A stretch of DNA of 64,000 bases, taken from Haladaptatus sp. QDMS2 (GTDB lineage: Archaea > Halobacteriota > Halobacteria > Halobacteriales > Halococcaceae). Under the pieces are notes generated by a model, which saw only the letters and a program-made list of their open reading frames with translations, did not search any database and was not told the DNA's origin. Positions 44,597 to 53,701 of the stretch are shown one piece after another (position 1 is the stretch's first letter; every line of letters begins with the position of its first letter). The position numbers and the translations under genes are program-made. Location of the stretch: positions 2,604,001 to 2,668,000 of the forward strand of contig NZ_CP119791.1 in the NCBI RefSeq assembly GCF_029338295.1, in the 5' to 3' direction.

Positions 44597-45594
44597 GCCC
44601 ACTCGATTGCACTATCCAGGTCGAGCGGCAATCCACCCTTCTTGTAGCCACGAAACGTGCCGTCGGGTCGTGCTCTGAACACGACGGCCGGTTCGTGGTG
44701 GACGTCCGGTTTTTCACCAGCGACTGCGTTCCACTCGTCGTCACGAAACGAGGTGCAATCGACGAACAGCACCGCGCCGTGGTGTTCGCTGAGTTGGCCC
44801 TCCGTCTTGGTCGCGGCGGTGTCGCGGACGGCCGCAGTCGGCGTGTTCGCCACGCGTTTGGTCGGCGGGCGGGGGCGCGTCACCTCGACAATGACGTCCG
44901 TCTCACCTTTTATCGCCCGGAAGTCGAGCGTGTGTCCGGTGTGAACGTCGATTTCGGGGACGAGTTCGTAGCCGGCGTCGATGAGGAGTCTCGCCGCGTT
45001 GAACTCGCCCATGGTCGCGTCCATGCGCGTCTTATCGAGGCGGGCGCTCGTGCCGAGTTTCGACGCCATCGTGTAGCGATACTGGTCGAGGAGGCCAGTG
45101 TCGAGGAGGTCCTCGTAGAACTGGATGGCCTCGTCTGGGTCGGCGTCGGGGAACCCTGAAGCGTGTTCGCGGAAGAACTTTCGAGTCGTCTCGCGGCCGT
45201 CTTTCGAGAAGAACACCGGGAGGAAAAACCAGGCGACGTGGTCGTAACTCGCGAGCCAGGGGTCTGTCTCTTTCAGGTCGGCGAGGAGTTCGCGCTGTGC
45301 CCACCGGGCGACAGGATACGGAACCTCGTCGAACGAGTACTTGTCCGTCCGCCAGAGCGCGCTCGGCGTCTGCGTGTTGCCGAGCCAGTAGGCCTCGTTG
45401 TCGTTCCAGCAAAAGAGCGCGAAATCACCGTTTTCCATCGTAAATCGGCGCGCTTCGAAGCCGGTAGGCGGTTTGAACCACGACCCGGACATGGTCGCGC
45501 CCATCGCCTCGTCGAGGTCCGAAAGCAGCTCCCGGCGCACCCGCTTTTCTGACCACGACTGGGGCGAGCGTCGGAAGCGAAGCGGCCCTGCCAC
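44593..45594 (-). CDS. DUF5784-like protein, possible nuclease fold
   Basis: 333 aa. The C-terminal half has TGHTLDFRAIKGETDVIVEVTRP: Asp224, then Glu237 spaced as in PD-(D/E)xK nucleases, with Thr instead of Lys; Glu197 in a preceding helix could be the third acidic residue. This is a structural suggestion only. The N-terminal half is hydrophilic with many aromatic residues. I recall haloarchaeal relatives with a DUF number and no known role. Confidence 0.75.
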   Translation of the reverse strand: MAGPLRFRRSPQSWSEKRVRRELLSDLDEAMGATMSGSWFKPPTGFEARRFTMENGDFALFCWNDNEAYWLGNTQTPSALWRTDKYSFDEVPYPVARWAQRELLADLKETDPWLASYDHVAWFFLPVFFSKDGRETTRKFFREHASGFPDADPDEAIQFYEDLLDTGLLDQYRYTMASKLGTSARLDKTRMDATMGEFNAARLLIDAGYELVPEIDVHTGHTLDFRAIKGETDVIVEVTRPRPPTKRVANTPTAAVRDTAATKTEGQLSEHHGAVLFVDCTSFRDDEWNAVAGEKPDVHHEPAVVFRARPDGTFRGYKKGGLPLDLDSAIEWA

Positions 45595-45726
45595 GGTTGA
45601 GTAAAAGGGGCGGAGGTCTATACGGGTTACGAACGACTGACTGGTCAGAAAACGTGGCTATTTCAGCGAAAAGACAGGTACCGATACATTGATAATGAAA
45701 AACACGCAAGTATGGGTGTATTTCGC

Positions 45727-45903
45727 ATGTCAATGGGTGCCTATGACGAACAGGAACACATGCGCCGCGAAGAGAAAACGAGTCGTGTCAACGCCGACAA
45801 CGATGACGACACACGCCTTCAGTACGAAGGGAAGGTAGAGTACGACTCGGGAGACTCTGCAGAGGCGCTCTTAGAACAGTTCAAGAAGATGAAACAGCAG
45901 TAA
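45727..45903 (+). CDS. DUF5786-like small haloarchaeal protein
   Basis: 58 aa beginning MSMGAYDEQEHMRREEK and ending LLEQFKKMKQQ; acidic, no membrane segment. The start at ATG 45727 is chosen because MSMGAYDE looks like the family start; ATG 45712 is in-frame five residues upstream. The last 23 bp overlap the convergent membrane-protein gene. Confidence 0.8.
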   Translation: MSMGAYDEQEHMRREEKTSRVNADNDDDTRLQYEGKVEYDSGDSAEALLEQFKKMKQQ

Positions 45904-46603
45904 CAGTTCCTTTTCTTCGCAGCAGTAGCAGCGACGACCCAGTGACGACGACCATCGCCACGACGTGCGCGGCGAGCGTCGCGAGGAGCACCGGGTGGTC
46001 GAGGACGAACGGGACGAGCAGTGACTGGAGTAAGCCGAACCCGAGGGTGTCGCGATCGGCCAGCGAGAGCGCCCGTGCCTGTTCCGGCGGGAAGTCGTAG
46101 GTCCACGACCGCCAGAGCGCCGTGACGCTCGCCCACCACCCCGTCCCGATGCGGTAACAGAGGTCCCAGCAGACGAGTAGCATGAGGTAGACGGCGAGGA
46201 TGGGCGGGTCGGGGCCGACCAACCGCGTGAGCAGTGGCTCCGGCCCGGTGTCGAAGGCGAACAGGTAGGTTACGAGCGCGACGAACGCGAGGACGGTGAG
46301 GACCACCTCGACGTTCGGCCCGAACAGGAGTCTGCGGTAGGTCCGCGGCGCGTTCGCCTCGCGAATTCGGGTGGCGATGGCGCTCATGCAGAGACTGCCG
46401 ATGGTCGCCACGACGATGGCCGCAGTTCCGGCGGGGACGGCCGCCCAGAGGTCGTAGATAGCGGCCACCACGAGCAGGCCACCCTCGAAGAGCACGAACT
46501 GGACGAGCGCCGAGGCCCGTTGCGAGAGGTCGACGCCAGGTAGCGCCCCGACGATGCTTTCGTACACCCAGGCGTCACCATAGCGAGAAGCGGGCTTATC
46601 CAT
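45881..46603 (-). CDS. Haloarchaeal multi-pass membrane protein, unknown
   Basis: 240 aa with about six hydrophobic segments and a conserved-looking start WVYESIVGALPGV. Central segment LCYRIGTGWWASVTALWRSW may be a signature of the family. ATG 46603 is chosen. It overlaps the end of the NAD(P)-binding gene by 8 bp (46596-46603), so they are cotranscribed. Confidence 0.75.
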   Translation of the reverse strand: MDKPASRYGDAWVYESIVGALPGVDLSQRASALVQFVLFEGGLLVVAAIYDLWAAVPAGTAAIVVATIGSLCMSAIATRIREANAPRTYRRLLFGPNVEVVLTVLAFVALVTYLFAFDTGPEPLLTRLVGPDPPILAVYLMLLVCWDLCYRIGTGWWASVTALWRSWTYDFPPEQARALSLADRDTLGFGLLQSLLVPFVLDHPVLLATLAAHVVAMVVVTGSSLLLLRRKGTVTAVSSS

Positions 46604-47501
46604 CGGCGACCTCGACGGCATCGACGCCGAGGGCTTTTTCGACGGCTTCGTCGAACGGAGTGAGTTCAACCGAGACGAGTTCTTCGATGCGATTGTCGGT
46701 GACGACGACGGTGTTTTTCATGCCGTGAATCAGGGGGTGGGCGACGCTCGCTGGCACGTCCGTCACGAAATCGAGCCAGTAGGCCGACAGGCGTGGGGTG
46801 AGAACGGGCACGCGAATGATGGTCAGGTCGTGACCCTGGAGCGCGGCCGTGTGTTCGAGCACTTCGCGGTAGGTGAGGACGTCTGGGCCACCGATTTCGT
46901 AGGTTTCACCCGCCGTTTCGGGGACTGAGAGGGCACCGACGAGGTACGCAATCACGTCCTCGATGGCGATGGGCTGGCACTTGGTGTCCACCCATTTTGG
47001 CGTGACCATCACCGGCAGACGGTCCGCGAGTTGGCGGACCATCTCGAAACTTGTACTCCCATCGCCAATGATGATAGCGGCGCGCAACGTCGTCAGGTCG
47101 TAGTCGCCCTCGCGAAGGATGCGCTCGACCTCCCGGCGCGACTTGAGGTGTTCTGAGAGGTTGTCTCGATCCTCTCCGAGTCCCCCGAGGTAGAACACCC
47201 GAGACACGCCTGCTCTGCTCGCGGCGCGTTCGAAATTGTGGGCTGCCCGTCGGTCACGTTCTCTGAAGTCCCCACTGGACCCCATCGAGTGGACCAGATA
47301 GTACGCAGCATCGATACCGTCGAGTGCCTCGTCTGCGCCCCACGGTTCGAGCAGGTCTCCTTCGAAGACAGAAACGCCTTCGAGGGCGTCGTAACGGGCT
47401 GCATCTCGGACGAGCACGCGAACCTCGTGGCCCGCCTCGAGAAGTGCCGGAACTAAAAGCCGACCGACGAACCCAGTCGCGCCCGTGACCAGAACTCTCA
47501 T
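46596..47501 (-). CDS. NAD(P)H-binding protein (atypical SDR, NDUFA9-like)
   Basis: 301 aa. Rossmann motif MRVLVTGATGFVGRLL, then a short substrate region with YYLVHSMGSSGDF and the segment RAAIIIGDGSTSFEM typical of complex-I NDUFA9-like or YbjT-like proteins. It has no catalytic Tyr-Lys pair in the usual place. Possible roles: quinone-related or epimerase-like redox functions. GATAATTAAG (minus strand, 47526-47535) is the likely TATA box. Confidence 0.82.
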   Translation of the reverse strand: MRVLVTGATGFVGRLLVPALLEAGHEVRVLVRDAARYDALEGVSVFEGDLLEPWGADEALDGIDAAYYLVHSMGSSGDFRERDRRAAHNFERAASRAGVSRVFYLGGLGEDRDNLSEHLKSRREVERILREGDYDLTTLRAAIIIGDGSTSFEMVRQLADRLPVMVTPKWVDTKCQPIAIEDVIAYLVGALSVPETAGETYEIGGPDVLTYREVLEHTAALQGHDLTIIRVPVLTPRLSAYWLDFVTDVPASVAHPLIHGMKNTVVVTDNRIEELVSVELTPFDEAVEKALGVDAVEVADG

Positions 47502-47526
47502 ACAATAGTACAGTCGCGCAGTCAGC

Positions 47527-48402
47527 TTAATTATCTGCTGCCCAACCAGGGGTGTCGGGTGCGCCTCTGGCCAGTTCGACCGTCCTTGCGAGTCGTGACG
47601 CCGGCGCGGAGTCGCCCGGGTCGCCCGCCCGCTCGGTCCAGTCGTCGATGGCCCGTCCGGTCCATGAATCGGCCGCGAGAACCTGTTCACGGGCTGTTTC
47701 GTACTTCCCGTCGTTCACGACGGTCGTCCCCGCACTGGACGCGGCGGCCACCGCGAGCAGTTCGGCGCGGTCTTCGTCGGTCGGTTCGCGGGCGGCCAGC
47801 CGCGAGACGACCCCTTCGAGACGGGCCGGTTCGGGGTGGACGAACACCTTCTCGCCGATGGCGTGGCGGCCGAACAGCGGTTTCGCCTCGGTTGGCGTCC
47901 GGTCTATCAGGCGCTCACCGCCGAACGTCGATTCGACGCGCTCACATTCGGTTTCTACATCGAGGGCGAGGTTGTAGCCGGGGTACACCGAACACTCCTC
48001 GGGATAGAGGTCGCTGTCGTGGATGCGACACTGCAGCGTCTCGGGGTCTAAGAATACGCACGTCGAGAGCCACGTCGCCTCGGTGTCGAACGGACCGACC
48101 GGTTTCGGCGGCTTGCGAAGGCCGACGAAAAATGCGGGGCCGCCATCGATTGCGGCGAGGTCGATGCCGTCTATCGTCACCCTAGAGTCGGCGGCGTTCG
48201 CGTCCTGAAACAGGCGCGGGACGAGCGCGTCGCCGTAGCCAGCGTCGATGAAGCGGCGGACTTCGTCGCGGCGGAGCGGGACCAGATTGTACACGTCGTC
48301 GAGCGGTTGGCGCGGGCCGCGGCGCTCGTGGTCGAGGGCGACCGGAGAGATGGCACGCCAGTCGATACAACAGCCGGCGCAGCCTTCGCAGTTCACGCGC
48401 AT
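47527..48402 (-). CDS. YkgJ-family cysteine cluster protein
   Basis: 291 aa. The metal-cluster motif near the N-terminus is CEGCAGCC, and a later group STCVFLDPETLQCRIHDSDLYPEECSVYP gives the three extra Cys of the YkgJ/CxxCxxCC Zn or Fe-S family. Function is unknown. ATG 48402 is chosen (MRVNCEGC); an upstream in-frame ATG is at 48429. Its stop overlaps the promoter of the NAD(P)-binding gene. Confidence 0.83.
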   Translation of the reverse strand: MRVNCEGCAGCCIDWRAISPVALDHERRGPRQPLDDVYNLVPLRRDEVRRFIDAGYGDALVPRLFQDANAADSRVTIDGIDLAAIDGGPAFFVGLRKPPKPVGPFDTEATWLSTCVFLDPETLQCRIHDSDLYPEECSVYPGYNLALDVETECERVESTFGGERLIDRTPTEAKPLFGRHAIGEKVFVHPEPARLEGVVSRLAAREPTDEDRAELLAVAAASSAGTTVVNDGKYETAREQVLAADSWTGRAIDDWTERAGDPGDSAPASRLARTVELARGAPDTPGWAADN

Positions 48403-48453
48403 GGAGTGGCCCACGCTACCGTGGGGCAAAAAGGGTTGGGCGAAGCGAGGGTG

Positions 48454-50415
48454 TCAGCGGAGGTCGATGCGGTTCACTTCGTCCCACGTGGTCTCGTCGA
48501 GGACGACGATTTCCGACTGGCCAATGACGTAGAGGTGGTCACCGATGTAGACGGCGCGCTGTGGGGTGTCGATTTTCACCGACGTCACGATTTCGAGGCC
48601 GTCGTCGTAGGCGACGATGTGGCCCTTCTCCGCTCCGGGGAGGAAGAACACGCCGTGTTTCTCGTCGAGGAGGAAGGCGTGGTGACTCTGCTGGATGGCC
48701 GACCAGCGGTCGTCGAGTTTCAGGTCGTCTTCGATGGTCGGGTCGGTCGGGTCGGACACGTCGAACATGACCGCCTTCACCGAGCCGTTGTCCTGCCCGA
48801 TGCCGAGGACGCGGTCTTCACCGATGGGGTGGAGGTACGACGAGAAGCCCGGGAGCTTCAGTTCGCCTTCGAGCGTCGGGTTCTGTGGGTCGGAGAGGTC
48901 TAACACGTGGAACGGGTCGATTTGGCGGAACGTGACGACGTAGCCGCGGTCACCGTCGAAGCGGACGCCGAAGATGCGCTCGTTCTTGCCCATGTCCTCG
49001 ACCGAACCCGTGACCGAGAGCGACTCGTCTAAGACGTACACGTCGTTCACCGGTTCGGTGGAGGCTCCGAGGAACCACGGCGACCAGATGGTCGTCGCGA
49101 TGCGGAGGTGGCCCTCGTGTTCGTCCATCGAGAACTGGTTGAACGGCGTGCCGGGCACTGCGCCCGTCGCCGTCACGTCGAAGCCGTCTTCGATACCGAC
49201 TTTCACGATGCTCGTGGTGACGAAGTCGCGCTTGTGTTTCTCGACGTAGTTCTCGGCGCGGTCTTGAAGCCGCTCAGAGACGCGTTCGCGCTCTGCGGGC
49301 GACAGGGTGGCGTACCACTGCTGGAGGATAGCCTGCACCTCGACGGTGCGCGCCTGCTCTGAGAGATCGTACGTCTGGAGGCGCTCTAATCGCTCGACCG
49401 TGCGCTGATCGAGCAGGTCACGAGCGTCCGTGAGCAGGAAGTCGAGCATGAGGTCGCCCTGGCTCGGGTACTCGGAGTACGTGAGGTAGATGCCGGTTTC
49501 TGACATCGTGACGACGGAGGCGTACCCACCGACGAACGAGAGGCTGTCAGAGACCTCGCCGGAGTCGGGTTCGAGCGCCAGCGCGGTGTAGGTCAGCGAA
49601 GAGGGCATCGGTTCGGAGGGGTGGAGGATGTCTGTACACCGCACCGAGACGCCCGCGAGCGGTTCGATTGGGCATGGTTCACCGTAGTTGATGTTCTGCT
49701 GGACGACGAGGTACACCGTGCCGTTCATCAGGCGAGCGGTGTGAATGTAGCCGTCTACGGCTTTCTCCCAGGATTTCTCGGGGTTGTCCGGGTCGGACAC
49801 GTCGTAGGCGGTGACGCGGTCGCCACCGAGGACGAGCAGCGTGTCGTTCGCGAGGAGGAGTTCGCCGGAGGCGTCAATCTTCGAGACGACGTCAGCCTTC
49901 TCGGGTGGCAGGGCGCTCACGACGCTCGTCTGTGGCTTGTAGCGAGCGTCGTCTTCGGCGCGTTCGTAATAGTAGTAGTAGTACTGGCCCTGACTGACGA
50001 AGAGGTGGGTGCCATCGGTCTTCACGAGGTCCGGTTCGTCGATGCCCTGAATCTGGACGTTGGTGCCGGAGACGCGGTCAGGTTCGCCGGATTGCCCGCC
50101 GTCGTTTCCGCCCTCACTGGTCCGGGTAGGTGCGCCGTCGGGACTCGCACCTTCCTGGACTGCGACATCCACACCGCCGTCCGCGCCGCCGAAGCCGAAT
50201 CCACCGTAGCTACTCTTGGCTCTCCCGGCTTCGAGGTACTGCTGGAAGGCTTCCGCAGAGTCGAAGCGTTCGAGTGCGGTGGGTTCTGGTGTTGAGTTCG
50301 GGTCCGTGCCCGGGCGATCGTCGAGTGCTGGAAGCATCGCGCCGACGAGGACGCCCGTCGTGGTCAGTACGACGAGGGTCAACGTCACGATGCGAAATGG
50401 CGTCAGTCGAACCAT
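48454..50415 (-). CDS. Secreted/membrane-anchored beta-propeller domain protein
   Basis: 653 aa. An N-terminal signal/anchor (~8-28) is followed by a low-complexity linker, then QIQGIDEPDLVKTDG, the start of a beta-propeller (PF09826-type). A run of six Tyr (YYYYYY) occurs at ~144-149. A helical insert at ~330-400 lies between blades. The propeller continues to the C-terminus with DVSDP blade repeats. Likely extracytoplasmic; function unknown. Confidence 0.82.
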   Translation of the reverse strand: MVRLTPFRIVTLTLVVLTTTGVLVGAMLPALDDRPGTDPNSTPEPTALERFDSAEAFQQYLEAGRAKSSYGGFGFGGADGGVDVAVQEGASPDGAPTRTSEGGNDGGQSGEPDRVSGTNVQIQGIDEPDLVKTDGTHLFVSQGQYYYYYYERAEDDARYKPQTSVVSALPPEKADVVSKIDASGELLLANDTLLVLGGDRVTAYDVSDPDNPEKSWEKAVDGYIHTARLMNGTVYLVVQQNINYGEPCPIEPLAGVSVRCTDILHPSEPMPSSLTYTALALEPDSGEVSDSLSFVGGYASVVTMSETGIYLTYSEYPSQGDLMLDFLLTDARDLLDQRTVERLERLQTYDLSEQARTVEVQAILQQWYATLSPAERERVSERLQDRAENYVEKHKRDFVTTSIVKVGIEDGFDVTATGAVPGTPFNQFSMDEHEGHLRIATTIWSPWFLGASTEPVNDVYVLDESLSVTGSVEDMGKNERIFGVRFDGDRGYVVTFRQIDPFHVLDLSDPQNPTLEGELKLPGFSSYLHPIGEDRVLGIGQDNGSVKAVMFDVSDPTDPTIEDDLKLDDRWSAIQQSHHAFLLDEKHGVFFLPGAEKGHIVAYDDGLEIVTSVKIDTPQRAVYIGDHLYVIGQSEIVVLDETTWDEVNRIDLR

Positions 50416-50617
50416 GGCGGTCTCACGAGCGAAGTGCTCGATTAACAGAAGGATACAGACTCAAATAGCGATTCCCTAACATCAAATACCTGTTTGAGTT
50501 ATCGAGCCGTCGGCTCGTTTTGGGGTGTAACTGTCGTCTCGTACGATGGTTCGGTCGACAGCGAGACCCAATCAGTAAGGGAGTCATTGCTATACCCCTG
50601 CGGGGAGTCATACCGGT
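50416..50617. promoter_or_regulatory. 202-bp intergenic region with hairpins and pseudoknot-like pairs
   Basis: CGAGC/GCTCG stem at 50427-50441; CGAGCC-GTC-GGCTCG at 50503-50517 followed by TTTT (terminator-like on plus). CTGTCG (50531-50536) pairs with CGACAG (50556-50561) and TCTCG (50537-50541) with CGAGA (50562-50566), an interleaved pattern. Confidence 0.4.
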
Positions 50618-50815
50618 ATGGCACGACGGGCGTGTGACGCGTGTGGTCGCAAGGTAAAGATAGCCGGCGGCATCGGCGACCTTTGGTCGTTCGACTACGG
50701 TCCCTCGGACGGGATGACGCTGGAGTACGAAGACGGCCGCGAGTATTTCCTCTGTTTCGAATGTATCGAGCAACTGCCGGCGGCCGCCACTGCCGAGGAC
50801 GTAGAGGCACTCTGA
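50618..50815 (+). CDS. Small zinc-ribbon protein, unknown
   Basis: 65 aa. Two CxxC pairs (CDAC near 6-9 and CFEC near 46-49) with an acidic middle. It resembles a short haloarchaeal family whose role is not known. It ends 48 bp before the helicase start and may be cotranscribed. Confidence 0.75.
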   Translation: MARRACDACGRKVKIAGGIGDLWSFDYGPSDGMTLEYEDGREYFLCFECIEQLPAAATAEDVEAL

Positions 50816-50831
50816 GGTGGTGAATCCGGTG

Positions 50832-50839
50832 GTATTTTG
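50832..50839 (+). promoter_or_regulatory. TATA box of the XPD-like helicase gene
   Basis: GTATTTTG, 25-32 nt before GTG 50864. It supports that start over the in-frame TTG 50837 that overlaps it. Confidence 0.45.
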
Positions 50840-50863
50840 GCCGCGCGGACAGGGTTCTCTAAC

Positions 50864-52699
50864 GTGAATACGGAGCGCATTCTCGACGAATTTCCGGCCC
50901 CCTCGTTTCGCGGTGCCCAGAAGCAGGCGCTCCTCGACATCAAGAACGCCTACGACGCCGGCAACGACGTGGTGCTCGTCCGCGCGCCGACCGGGAGTGG
51001 GAAATCGTTACTCGCCCGCGCCATCGCCGGGTGTGCGAAAAAGCCCGGGGAGGGCGACCCGACGCGGCCGATGGGCGCGTACTACACCACGCCGCAGGTG
51101 TCACAGTTAGACGACGTGGCGGACGACGAACTCCTCGAAGACCTCCAGATTATTCGCGGAAAGCGCAACTACTCCTGTATCCTGCCGGGCGAATCGACCA
51201 CGCCCGTCAATCAGGCCCCCTGCGCCCGTGAGAAGGGCTTCGACTGCAACGTCAAACACAGGTGTCCGTACTTCTCCGACCGGGCCATCGCAGCCAACCG
51301 CTCGATTGCGGCGATGACTCTCGCGTACTTCATGCAGACCGCCGGAACCGAAGCGTTCGGCCAACGCGACGTGGTGGTCATCGACGAGGCGCACGGCCTC
51401 GCCGAGTGGGCAGAGATGTACGCGACCATCGACATCCAGCCACACACCGTGCCCGTCTGGGAGCAGCTGAACGTCCCCGAAATCGACGGCCTCGACCGCG
51501 CCGTCTCGTTCGCCGACGGCGTCAAGGACATCTGCACCCGGCGCAAGGACGAGCTCCTGCGGAAGGTCGAACTCTCGCCCGCGGAAGTCGCAGAGCGCGA
51601 CCGCCTCCAGAAACTAATCGCTGACCTGAAGTGGTTCGTCGAGGACTACCGGAACCCGGAGAGTCCGACAACGTGGGTCGTCGACCAGCCAGACGGCGAG
51701 GGAACCGGCGTCACGGTCAAACCGATGAATCCAGAACGCTACCTGCGTCACACCGTCTGGGACCGGGGAACGAAGTTCGCGCTTCTCTCGGCGACGATTC
51801 TCAACCGCGAGGCGTTCTGTCGGCAGGTCGGTCTCGACCCGAAGAAAGTCGCCCTCGTGGACGTTCCTCACACCTTCCCCCTCGAAAATCGCCCGCTCTA
51901 CGACGTGACCCAGGGAAAGATGACCTACGAGCACCGCAAGCAGACGCTTCCGAAAATCGCTCGCCTCATCGTCCAGTTGATGCAAAAGCATCCCGACGAG
52001 AAGGGAATTATCCACGCCCACTCCTACGCGATTCAGGCGGAATTAGAGCGGATGCTCGGCGAATTCGGCGTCGCCGGACGCGTGCAGGCCCACTCACGGG
52101 AGAACCGGGATGCGGACTTAGAAAGCTGGAAGGCGACCGACGACCCCGACGTGTTCCTCTCGGTCAAGATGGAGGAAGCCCTCGACCTGAAAGGCGATCT
52201 CGCCCGCTGGCAGGTCATCTGCAAAGCGCCCTACCTGAACACGTCGGACTCGCGGGTGGCCCGCCGCCTCGAAGACGGACAGTGGGCGTGGTACCACCGC
52301 GCCGCGCTGCGCACCGTGATTCAGGGCTGTGGCCGCGTCGTTCGAGCACCGGACGACTACGGCGCGACCTATCTGGCGGATTCGAGCCTCCTCGACCTGT
52401 TCGAACGGGCAGAACCCGACATGCCCCCGTGGTTCAAAGAGCAGGTGGACGCGATGACCGTCCCGGACCTGCCCGACTTCGACGGAAAGGCCGCGGCGGG
52501 CGAGAAGTTCGGCAGTCCTTCGAAAACGTCCCGGCGAGCCCCAACGCGCAACTCGACGCGCTCGTCAGGGGGTCGTTCGTCGTCAGGTTCGTCCTCGTCC
52601 TCGTCCACCGCCGCGAGCAGTGACGGCTCCCGACGCAAGGGGAATCCCAAGAATAAGTCGTTCGAGGACCATCCACTTTCCGACATCTGGAGCGAGTAG
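50864..52699 (+). CDS. XPD/DinG-like superfamily 2 DNA helicase with Fe-S cluster
   Basis: 611 aa. SF2 motifs: Walker A APTGSGKS at ~42-49, DEAH box VVIDEAHGL. Between them, four Cys (YSC, APC, FDC, RCPYF) mark the Fe-S cluster of XPD/DinG helicases. C-terminal ~70 residues are Ser-rich and low-complexity (disordered tail). 5'-3' helicase likely in repair. GTG 50864 is chosen on TATA spacing; TTG 50837 is an alternative. Confidence 0.87.
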   Translation: MNTERILDEFPAPSFRGAQKQALLDIKNAYDAGNDVVLVRAPTGSGKSLLARAIAGCAKKPGEGDPTRPMGAYYTTPQVSQLDDVADDELLEDLQIIRGKRNYSCILPGESTTPVNQAPCAREKGFDCNVKHRCPYFSDRAIAANRSIAAMTLAYFMQTAGTEAFGQRDVVVIDEAHGLAEWAEMYATIDIQPHTVPVWEQLNVPEIDGLDRAVSFADGVKDICTRRKDELLRKVELSPAEVAERDRLQKLIADLKWFVEDYRNPESPTTWVVDQPDGEGTGVTVKPMNPERYLRHTVWDRGTKFALLSATILNREAFCRQVGLDPKKVALVDVPHTFPLENRPLYDVTQGKMTYEHRKQTLPKIARLIVQLMQKHPDEKGIIHAHSYAIQAELERMLGEFGVAGRVQAHSRENRDADLESWKATDDPDVFLSVKMEEALDLKGDLARWQVICKAPYLNTSDSRVARRLEDGQWAWYHRAALRTVIQGCGRVVRAPDDYGATYLADSSLLDLFERAEPDMPPWFKEQVDAMTVPDLPDFDGKAAAGEKFGSPSKTSRRAPTRNSTRSSGGRSSSGSSSSSSTAASSDGSRRKGNPKNKSFEDHPLSDIWSE

Positions 52700-53701
52700 T
52701 CAGTCGATTTTCGCGTCCACGACGACGTGCCAGACGCCCTCGCTGTGGCTCTTTACCTTGCGTCTGTCGAGTATCTCGACCGCCCGGTCAGCCCGGGCTG
52801 CGGCCGCGGTAAGACGGTCGATTGGTCGGTCCCAGAGCAGGGTTTCGGGCGTCGTCTCGTGTATGTGGAGGACGCCGCCGGGTTCAAGCGCGGCGAGTGC
52901 GGCGTCAAGATACTCGTGTGCCTCGTAATAGCCCATCACGACGCGGTCTGCAGAAATCTCGACGTCCCGGCAGTCGGCGAGGATGGCGTCTACCCGGTCG
53001 GTCACGTCGTTCAATTGGGCGTTCTCCGCGAGGAATTTGAAGGACGTGGGGTTGATTTCGGTCGCCGTGACGTGTGCGCCAGCACGGGCCATCGGGAGCG
53101 TGAAGTAACCGATGCCCGCGAACATGTCGAAGACGCGCTCGTCGGGTTCGACGACCTCGCCCATGCGGACGCGCTCCGCCTGATTTCCGGGCGAGAACAT
53201 CACCTGTGAGAGGTCGACGGCGTACTTCGTTCCGTGTTCGGTGTGGACGGTTTCGGTGTCGCCGCTGCCCGCGATGACGGTGCCGGTGGGTTCTCTGCGT
53301 GCGCCAGAAATCCCGCCGCGGGAGACGACGGTCTCCGCCTCGCCGTGCAGCGAGAGTAGCGCCTCGCCAACTTCTTTGGGGCGAGGGCAGTCGTCTGGGA
53401 GTTTGACGAGCACGACAGACCCGACGACGGCCCACGAGGTGGGCGCGGAGTCGAGTTCCGCTTCGGTCCAGCCCTCGGCGGCGAGCACGTCTTCGAGTGT
53501 GCGAGTGCGCCGTTGTGGGTCGGTCTGGCGAATCACGTCGAAGACGGCGGTTTCGCTGGGCGGGGCGAGAATCGGGAGTTCGACGTGTCCCTCGTCGTGG
53601 GTGACGACTTTGCGCGAATCGTCGTAGACGCCTTCTGCGGTGAGTGAGGCGATGGCAGCCTCGGCATCGGCTTTCGCGACGACGGCAGCGAGGTCACGCA
53701 T
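52700..53701 (-). CDS. taw2: SAM-dependent tRNA wyosine-pathway transferase, Taw2-like
   Basis: 333 aa. It has an N-terminal domain then a class I SAM fold: DMFAGIGYFTLPMA, TATEINPTS, VVMGYYEAHEYLD and HIHETTP. The Trm5/Taw2 family includes tRNA guanine-37 methyltransferase and the aminocarboxypropyl transferase of wyosine synthesis; MGY plus HETTP favours Taw2. It overlaps NMD3 by 8 bp. Confidence 0.82.
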   Translation of the reverse strand: MRDLAAVVAKADAEAAIASLTAEGVYDDSRKVVTHDEGHVELPILAPPSETAVFDVIRQTDPQRRTRTLEDVLAAEGWTEAELDSAPTSWAVVGSVVLVKLPDDCPRPKEVGEALLSLHGEAETVVSRGGISGARREPTGTVIAGSGDTETVHTEHGTKYAVDLSQVMFSPGNQAERVRMGEVVEPDERVFDMFAGIGYFTLPMARAGAHVTATEINPTSFKFLAENAQLNDVTDRVDAILADCRDVEISADRVVMGYYEAHEYLDAALAALEPGGVLHIHETTPETLLWDRPIDRLTAAAARADRAVEILDRRKVKSHSEGVWHVVVDAKID

